Assembly: GCA_025354645.1 (NCBI GenBank)
Contig: JANXML010000117.1
Span: 1 to 64,000, forward strand
Direction: 5' to 3'
DNA length: 64,000 nucleotides
Source of the DNA: Arcicella sp.
GTDB taxonomy: Bacteria > Bacteroidota > Bacteroidia > Cytophagales > Spirosomataceae
Every line of letters starts with the position of its first letter. Position 1 is the stretch's first letter. Shown piece by piece: positions 57,412-64,000 of the stretch. The notes beneath the pieces are model-generated. The model made no database searches. It was given only the letters and a program-made list of their open reading frames with translations, and was not told the origin of the DNA. Position numbers and translations under genes: made by a program.

Positions 57412-60400
57412 ATGAATATTTCAGAATTATCTTTGAAAAGACCCGTATTTGCAACGGTAATGAATATCCTAATTATTCTGTTTGGAATTGTTGGATTTAC
57501 ATTTCTTGCGGTGCGAGACTATCCAGCAATTGACCCACCAATTGTAACAGTTTCGACTGCCTACACTGGTGCGAATCCTGATATTATTGAAAACCAAATT
57601 ACCGAACCGTTAGAAAAACAAATTAACGGAATTCCTGGTATTCGTTCAATCACTTCTTCGAGTACTTTAGGTAATAGTAATATTTCAGTTGAATTTAATT
57701 TGGATGTTCCATTAGAGGCTGCTGCCAGTGATGTTAGAGACAAAGTTGCACAAGCCGTTAGAAATTTACCCCAAGATATTGACGCCCCACCAGTCGTTTC
57801 AAAAGCTGATGCAAATAGTGATTTTATCCTGCTGTTAGCCATCCAGAGTAGGAGTAAAAGTTTATTAGAATTAAGTGATTATGCCGAAAACATACTTCAA
57901 CAGCGTTTTCAGACCATAAATGATGTTAGCGGCGTAAACATTTTAGGACAAAAACGTTTTTCAATGAGGATTTGGTTGAAGCCTGACCGCATGAATGCTT
58001 ATGCCGTGTCTTTCACTGATTTGCAAACTGCTTTAGCACGTGAAAATGTTGAAATTCCTGCTGGTAAAATTTATGGTAGTAATACCGAAATGACAATTCG
58101 TGCCTTGGGAAGACTGACTACTGAACAACAATTCAGAGACTTAATTATTAGAGAAAGTAATACTGGAATTGTTCGTTTAGGAGATATTGCGGGTGTTGAA
58201 TTAGGACCAGCTAATTTGGAGCAAAGTTGGAAATATAATGGCGTATATGCCGTGGGTTTAGCGGTTGTGCCTCAGCCAGGGGCTAATTATATCAAAATTG
58301 CCGATGAATTTAATAAACGTTTGGCTGAAATTCAGAAAGAGAATAAATCAGATATTCAGTTTAAATTATTAATTGATAATACTAAAAATGTTCGTCAATC
58401 TTTGAAAGAAGTTGAAGAAACCCTTATCATTTCTTTTAGTTTAGTAGTTTTAGTAATTTTCTTCTTTTTTAGAAACTGGTTAATTGCCATTAGACCACTA
58501 ATTGACATTCCTATCTCATTGGTGGCAACATTTTTCATCATGTACCTGTTTGGATTCACAATTAACGTACTAACGCTTTTAGGAATTGTTTTAGCAACGG
58601 GTTTAGTAGTGGATGATGGAATTGTGGTTACTGAGAACATTTTCCGAAAATTAGAACAAGGAATGCCCATTCGGAAAGCAGCTTTGGAGGGGAGTAAGGA
58701 AATTTTCTTTGCCGTTATCTCAACCTCTTTAACCTTGGCAGTTGTATTTCTTCCTGTAATTTTCTTGGAAGGTTTTGTGGGAAGATTATTCCGTGAATTT
58801 GGGATTGTTGTGGCGGGTGCAGTTTTGATTTCTGCCTTTGTTTCGTTAACAATTACTCCCGTTTTGAATGTTTATTTAACCCGTAAAAAAGCGGGTCATG
58901 GATGGCTTTATGATAAGACTGAACCTTTCTTTACGGGAATGGAAAGTGGCTATAAACGTATTTTGGAAGGTTTTATGCGGATTCGTTGGGTGGCTTGGAT
59001 AATTGTGGTGGCTTGTGGATTGTTGATATTCTTAGCTGGTAAGAACCTGCAAAGTGAAATTGCTCCCATGGAAGATAAAAGTAATGTCCGCTTCACGATT
59101 AGCACTCCCGAAGGTTCAAGTTATCAATATACACAAACGGTTTCAGACCAAGTTACCAATTTTTTGAACGATTCGATTCCAGAGAAAGATTTTGTATTTA
59201 ATGCCGTGCCAGGATTTGGTGGAAATGGAGGAACAAATTCTTCGATTGCACGTATCGGCTTGACTTTGCCCCAAGATAGAATCAGAACGCAGGAAGAAAT
59301 TGCCAAAATGTTGAACAAAAAAATGGGCAAATTTAATAATGCCCGAGTATTTGGTATTCAGGAGCAAACGATTTCGGTTGGGCTTGGTTCGAGAGGGAGT
59401 TTACCTGTTCAATTTGTAATTCAAAACATTGATTTTGCTAAAATAAAAGATGCCATTCCGAAGTTTTTGGATGCGGCTCGAAATGATAAAACCTTCCAAA
59501 ATGTCGATGTTAATTTAAAGTTCAATAAACCAGAAATTTTAATGACTTTCGATAGAATTAAAATTAAAGATTTGGCTTTAACAACCCAAGATGTAGTTGC
59601 TGCGGTGCAAGGGGCTTTTAGTGGAAGACGTTTGGCATATTTCACGATGAATGGTCGTCAGTATGAAGTAATTGCCCAGGTTGAACGTCAGGAAAGAACA
59701 CAACCAACTGATATTAATAATCTTTTCGTTACGAATTCTCGAGGAGAAAGAATTCCGTTGAGCACGGTCGTAAAATTAGAAGAAAGTAGTAATCCTCCAT
59801 CACTTTATCACTTTAATCGTTTGAAAGCGGCAACGGTTTCTGCTTCATTAGCAGAGGGAAAGACCATTGGCGATGGTGTGAAAGCCATGCAAGCAATTGC
59901 CGATAAAATACTTGATAAAACTTTTCAAACCGCCCTTAGTGGTCCTTCAAGGGATTATTCTGAAAGTTCTTCAAACACAGCTTTCGCTTTCGGATTAGCT
60001 TTGGCATTGATTTATTTGCTCTTGGCGGCACAATTTGAAAGTTTCAAAGACCCATTTACCATTATGATAACGGTTCCGTTGGCTTTGGCTGGTGCATTGG
60101 GAAGTCTTTGGATATTTGGACAAACGCTCAATATTTTCTCCCAAATAGGAATGATTATGTTGATTGGATTAGTCACGAAAAATGGTATTTTAATCGTTGA
60201 ATTTGCTAACCAAAAACGACAAGCAGGTTTTTCAAGGTTTGAAGCAGTGGTGGAAGCTGCAACTCAACGCCTACGTCCAATTTTGATGACCAGTTTAGCA
60301 ACTTCCTTGGGTGCATTACCGATTGCATTAAGTTTAGGGGCAGCTTCAACCAGTAGAATTCCTTTGGGTACGGTGGTTGTTGGCGGTATTTTATTTTCAT

Positions 60401-60522
60401 TGATTCTTACATTATTGGTCATTCCAGCGGTTTATACCTTCTTTTCAAGTAAAGATTACGTTACGGAAGAATCTAAATTGGCAAATGAAAAAGAGAATAT
60501 TACACATTTAGAAACACATTAA
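57412..60522 (+). CDS. RND efflux permease (AcrB/MexF-like HAE1)
   Basis: MNISELSLKRPVFATVMNILIILFGIVGF; GLVVDDGIVVTENIFRKLEQG; TMITVPLALAGALGSLWIFGQTLNIFSQIGMIMLIGLVTKNGILIVEFANQ. Confidence 0.97.
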   Translation: MNISELSLKRPVFATVMNILIILFGIVGFTFLAVRDYPAIDPPIVTVSTAYTGANPDIIENQITEPLEKQINGIPGIRSITSSSTLGNSNISVEFNLDVPLEAAASDVRDKVAQAVRNLPQDIDAPPVVSKADANSDFILLLAIQSRSKSLLELSDYAENILQQRFQTINDVSGVNILGQKRFSMRIWLKPDRMNAYAVSFTDLQTALARENVEIPAGKIYGSNTEMTIRALGRLTTEQQFRDLIIRESNTGIVRLGDIAGVELGPANLEQSWKYNGVYAVGLAVVPQPGANYIKIADEFNKRLAEIQKENKSDIQFKLLIDNTKNVRQSLKEVEETLIISFSLVVLVIFFFFRNWLIAIRPLIDIPISLVATFFIMYLFGFTINVLTLLGIVLATGLVVDDGIVVTENIFRKLEQGMPIRKAALEGSKEIFFAVISTSLTLAVVFLPVIFLEGFVGRLFREFGIVVAGAVLISAFVSLTITPVLNVYLTRKKAGHGWLYDKTEPFFTGMESGYKRILEGFMRIRWVAWIIVVACGLLIFLAGKNLQSEIAPMEDKSNVRFTISTPEGSSYQYTQTVSDQVTNFLNDSIPEKDFVFNAVPGFGGNGGTNSSIARIGLTLPQDRIRTQEEIAKMLNKKMGKFNNARVFGIQEQTISVGLGSRGSLPVQFVIQNIDFAKIKDAIPKFLDAARNDKTFQNVDVNLKFNKPEILMTFDRIKIKDLALTTQDVVAAVQGAFSGRRLAYFTMNGRQYEVIAQVERQERTQPTDINNLFVTNSRGERIPLSTVVKLEESSNPPSLYHFNRLKAATVSASLAEGKTIGDGVKAMQAIADKILDKTFQTALSGPSRDYSESSSNTAFAFGLALALIYLLLAAQFESFKDPFTIMITVPLALAGALGSLWIFGQTLNIFSQIGMIMLIGLVTKNGILIVEFANQKRQAGFSRFEAVVEAATQRLRPILMTSLATSLGALPIALSLGAASTSRIPLGTVVVGGILFSLILTLLVIPAVYTFFSSKDYVTEESKLANEKENITHLETH

Positions 60523-60542
60523 GTTAAAATATAAGCCGAGAA

Positions 60543-60585
60543 GAATAGCATTCTTTTATTTGAATATTTTGGACGAATGCTATTC
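60543..60585. repeat. Hairpin between RND permease and TolC genes
   Basis: 11-bp perfect arms GAATAGCATTC (60543-60553) / GAATGCTATTC (60575-60585). Confidence 0.6.
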
Positions 60586-60602
60586 GTACCCCCAACAAAA
60601 AA

Positions 60603-61919
60603 ATGAGAAATTTTTTTAAATACATAACCCTGAATTTTAGTTTGATTTTATTAATCGGACTAAATTATGGATTTGCTCAACAATCAATTACGTTGAGTGA
60701 AGCCATCGACGTTTCATTGAAAAATAATTTGGACATTCAGATTTATAAGAACAATGAAAAAATTAGTAATATCAACAATAATATTGGTATTGCAGGTGGA
60801 CTTCCAACGGTTATTGGAGTGGCAAATACCAATCAGCAAGTAATTGGTTTAAATCAGGAATTAAGTAGTGGAACCACCACCAATCGGACGGGAGTATTAT
60901 CCAATAATTCAAATCTTGGTTTGACTGCTTCGATGCTTCTTTATAACGGAGGGCGAGTTTTAGCAACAAAAAAGCGTTTAGAGGAATTACAACATCTAAG
61001 TCAGGAACAATTGAATGCTACAATTCAAAATTCTATTGCAGATGTAATGTTTAAGTATTATTCGGTCGTACAACAACAAAATTTTCAATTAACCCTTAAA
61101 CAATCTATTGAAGTTTCGAAACAAAGATTAGCGTTAATTGAGGCACGTAGAAATGTAGGATTATTGGGCGATTCTGAATATTTGCAGGCACAATTAGACT
61201 TAAATAATCAAACACAAGCCTTGCAAGCTCAAAATATTATAATTGAACAAAGTAAGGATGATTTGCTAAGAACGATGGTTCTTAGTCCGAATACTGAGAT
61301 TGCCATAAAAGATACTATTCTGGTGGATACGGAAATTCCCTGGGAAAAAATTGAGGTAAATTTGAAGAAAAACCCCGCAATTGTAGCGGCTGATATTCAA
61401 ATTAACATCAACAAAATCCTGGAACGAGAAACCAATGCCAGAAGATATCCGACTATTACGGTTAATACGGGTTATAATTACGTCATGAATCAAAGTAGTG
61501 CGGGTTTCACACTTTTGAATCAGAATTATGGACCATTTTTAGGCTTGGGCGTAACAATGCCCATTTATACGGGAACAGTCAATATCAGACAAGTTCAAAT
61601 TGCGAAAGTAAATACGCAAAACGCAAGGCTTCAAAGAGAAATTATTGATCAAAACTTTCAAAATACTGCCGCAAAAGCCTGGGAAGCCTATACAAGTAAT
61701 TTAAAATTAATTGAAGCTGAAAGACAAAACTATTTGTTAGCACAAAAATTATTAAAATTAATTACCCAAAAATTTCAATTAGGCAATGCCACAAATGTGG
61801 ATATTATCATTGCACAACAAAGTTTTGAAAACTCTGGTTATCGATTAAATAATTTGAGTTACAATGCAAAAGTTGCCGAGATAACGTTGAAACAGATTGG
61901 AAATTTATTGGGAAAGTAA
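60603..61919 (+). CDS. TolC-family outer membrane efflux protein
   Basis: QSITLSEAIDVSLKNNLDIQIYKNNEKISNINNNIG; paired helical repeats with SEYLQAQLDLNNQTQAL; follows MFP and RND genes. Confidence 0.94.
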   Translation: MRNFFKYITLNFSLILLIGLNYGFAQQSITLSEAIDVSLKNNLDIQIYKNNEKISNINNNIGIAGGLPTVIGVANTNQQVIGLNQELSSGTTTNRTGVLSNNSNLGLTASMLLYNGGRVLATKKRLEELQHLSQEQLNATIQNSIADVMFKYYSVVQQQNFQLTLKQSIEVSKQRLALIEARRNVGLLGDSEYLQAQLDLNNQTQALQAQNIIIEQSKDDLLRTMVLSPNTEIAIKDTILVDTEIPWEKIEVNLKKNPAIVAADIQININKILERETNARRYPTITVNTGYNYVMNQSSAGFTLLNQNYGPFLGLGVTMPIYTGTVNIRQVQIAKVNTQNARLQREIIDQNFQNTAAKAWEAYTSNLKLIEAERQNYLLAQKLLKLITQKFQLGNATNVDIIIAQQSFENSGYRLNNLSYNAKVAEITLKQIGNLLGK

Positions 61920-61954
61920 TTATTGTTTTAGGAAATATTCACTAAAAATTATTT

Positions 61955-63073
61955 TTAAAACTGACATGTTGCCACTGCAATTTTTGAATCCGCCGTCCCA
62001 TAATACAAAAAATACTTCTTCTTAAAATAAACCAATCCTTCAATAAAAACCACCTGATTTACCTGTCCAGTGAGTTCATAAGGTTTTTCAGGTTTCATAA
62101 AATTATCATTTGTCCTGGCAATAACTTTGGTAGGGTCGTTTTTATCCATTAAAATTTGACCTGCACTATACGCATCTGGAGGTAATCCTGCAAAGCCATT
62201 TTCGTGCAAGTTCATTGAATTATATAGTAATAAAATTCCATTTTTTGTAATCATTGCGGGAGGTCCAGATTCAACCAATCTACTATCAAATTTATCAGGT
62301 CTTGCCCCGAAGATTGGTTCTGGTTTGCCTGTTTCATCTACAACAATTTCCCAATTAATCAAATCTTTTGAGGTTGCCAAGAAAATACTTGTATCGCCAA
62401 AATACATCCAATATTTTCCTTTTATTTTGGTTGCAATCAGCTTCTCTCCTACTCTACGGCAAATAATTGCTCCAGATTTTGACCACAAATTCTTATATTT
62501 TTCTTGTTGAAAAGCTAATCCGTGTTTCTTCCATTTTTGTAAATTATTGGACGTTGCAACACAAAGACGAGCAGTTGTTCCATCATAAGTTGTGTAAGTA
62601 ATCACATAATTGCCCTTCTCTGTTTCCACAATTCGAGGGTCTTCGCATCCTCCCGCCCATTCATACGGTTTCATGAAATCATTTTCAGGGAATAATACTG
62701 GTTTGGTTTGCCGCTTGAAATGTATTCCATCTGAACTCACTGCCAAGCCAATTCTGGATGTTCCGTCCACGGATTTTAAAGTATCTTCTGCCCGATAAAG
62801 CAAATATACTTTGCCCTTTCGTACTACTGCCGCAGGATTATAAACATCTTTGGATTCCCAATTGACTTTTTGTTTACTGACAGGGCAAAAGAATTCAGTA
62901 TTTTTTATGGGTAATAAAATAGGATTATCCACATCTTGTTTAACAAATGGAGTCAAAGTCCAAGGCGGTTGTTGAGCGAAAATAGTTGATACGCCAAGTA
63001 ATATTTGAAAGAGCGTCGATAGAAGCGGTAATTTAAAGTACATTCGGGTTGAGTATTTTAGTTTTTTGTTCAT
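61955..63073 (-). CDS. Glycoside hydrolase family 130-like protein with signal peptide
   Basis: VYNPAAVVRKGKVYLLYRAEDTLKSVDGTSRIGLAVSSDGIHFKRQTKPVLFPENDFMKPYEWAGGCEDPRIVETEKGNYVITYTTYDG; N-terminal hydrophobic export signal ending FAQQPPW. Confidence 0.88.
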   Translation of the reverse strand: MNKKLKYSTRMYFKLPLLSTLFQILLGVSTIFAQQPPWTLTPFVKQDVDNPILLPIKNTEFFCPVSKQKVNWESKDVYNPAAVVRKGKVYLLYRAEDTLKSVDGTSRIGLAVSSDGIHFKRQTKPVLFPENDFMKPYEWAGGCEDPRIVETEKGNYVITYTTYDGTTARLCVATSNNLQKWKKHGLAFQQEKYKNLWSKSGAIICRRVGEKLIATKIKGKYWMYFGDTSIFLATSKDLINWEIVVDETGKPEPIFGARPDKFDSRLVESGPPAMITKNGILLLYNSMNLHENGFAGLPPDAYSAGQILMDKNDPTKVIARTNDNFMKPEKPYELTGQVNQVVFIEGLVYFKKKYFLYYGTADSKIAVATCQF

Positions 63074-63297
63074 AATGAAATAAATAAATTTAAATAGTTT
63101 CTTGTTTAAGTACAAAATATGTATGATTTTTACGAAATAATTATAGAAGAACTTATCAGTTTCAAATTTTCCAATATCTAATACTGCCTTCCCCTCAAAA
63201 CAATTCCAATCCTGTAGGTTCAGAAAAAAAATAAAATCTTTCTCCTTTTTAGTAAATTAAGCTAATTTATTCACATTTTAACATCCAATCAATCTTT

Positions 63298-64000
63298 ATG
63301 AAGATGAAATTTTATTTACCCGCCATTGTAATTATTTTTCTCATTTTAATTACATTCCCCACATTTGCACAACGCATTAAGTATCACAGAATTACGGCTG
63401 AAATTGCTCCAGAAAGGTTAGAACTACTTTTCAGTAAAGGACTTGAAGTGGATCATTTTGGTTATGAAAACAAAAAAGATTTCACGGCAGAAGTATCGGA
63501 TAATGATTTGAATTTATTAAAAAAGAACAATATAAAATATTCATTTATTTTGGAGGATTTAGAAAAGAATCTCGAAAAATTCAACAAAGAAATTGATAAA
63601 AATTCTACTTCAAATGGTAATAAAAATGCCAGAGTTTCCGTGGCTACTCCTTCTCATTTTGGTTTGGGAACCTACGGTGGATATTATACATTTGCCGAAT
63701 TGCAAACCATTCTCGACCAAATGAGGACTTTTTATCCAAACCTTATTTCTGCCAAAAGCTCGATTGGAACATCTGTTGAAGGTCGTCCGATTTTAATGGT
63801 GAAAATCAGCGACAATCCAGATGTGGATGAAGCCGAACCTGAAATGTTTTTTAATGCCGTCCATCATGCCCGTGAACCCATGAGTATGAGTCAATTAATT
63901 TTCTTTATGTGGCATATTTTGGAAAATTACAATACTGATAAAGATATTAAAACGTTGGTTAATTCGACCGAATTGTTTATTGTTCCTTGCGTAAATCCCG
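63298..64000 (+). CDS. Peptidase M14 (zinc carboxypeptidase), truncated by window end
   Basis: Translated from ATG 63298: MKMKFYLPAIVIIFLILITFPTFAQ signal; YYTFAELQTILDQMRTFYPNLISAKSSIGTSVEGRPILMVKISDNPD; FFNAVHHAREPMSM zinc site. Confidence 0.92.
   Translation, partial: MKMKFYLPAIVIIFLILITFPTFAQRIKYHRITAEIAPERLELLFSKGLEVDHFGYENKKDFTAEVSDNDLNLLKKNNIKYSFILEDLEKNLEKFNKEIDKNSTSNGNKNARVSVATPSHFGLGTYGGYYTFAELQTILDQMRTFYPNLISAKSSIGTSVEGRPILMVKISDNPDVDEAEPEMFFNAVHHAREPMSMSQLIFFMWHILENYNTDKDIKTLVNSTELFIVPCVNP

Noticed and set aside
1-64000. CRISPR arrays, prophage, integrases, transposases, tRNA/rRNA
   Set aside because: Looked for repeated spacer-like units, recombinase/transposase motifs and tRNA-like cloverleafs; nothing convincing seen by eye, although a tRNAscan or CRISPR-finder run would be definitive.

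Overview
AT-rich Bacteroidota-type (probably Cytophagales-like) chromosomal window with about 46 protein-coding genes. I recognised no rRNA, tRNA, CRISPR array or intact transposon. Main blocks: (i) acyltransferase and membrane glycan genes (0.2-2.7 kb). (ii) A SusC/SusD outer-membrane uptake locus with a DUF6807/PmoA protein, a large VCBS/ASPIC-UnbV protein and a secreted esterase-like hydrolase (2.7-13.8 kb). (iii) A tightly packed + strand catabolic cluster (14.1-25.9 kb): neutral-ceramidase-like protein, MOSC protein, FucP-like MFS transporter, GH27, RidA, class-III aminotransferase, 3-hydroxyacyl-CoA-dehydrogenase-like protein, GH31, NHL-repeat protein and M19 dipeptidase, followed by a convergent AraC regulator. 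(iv) Housekeeping and miscellaneous genes including lepA (26.9-45.4 kb). (v) A 959-aa multi-DUF1508 protein with an OmpA-like C-terminus (45.8-48.7 kb). (vi) A small VapB-like antitoxin without VapC, abutting a 33-bp-period palindromic repeat (52.1-52.3 kb). (vii) A eukaryote-type inositol oxygenase flanked by apparent gene relics (53.4-54.9 kb). (viii) An RND efflux operon, a GH130 gene and a truncated M14 carboxypeptidase at the right edge. The best candidate for an undescribed system is the 14-26 kb cluster, whose gene content suggests catabolism of an alpha-galactosylated, N-acylated amino compound. Family calls come from reading the translations by eye; no database search was run.
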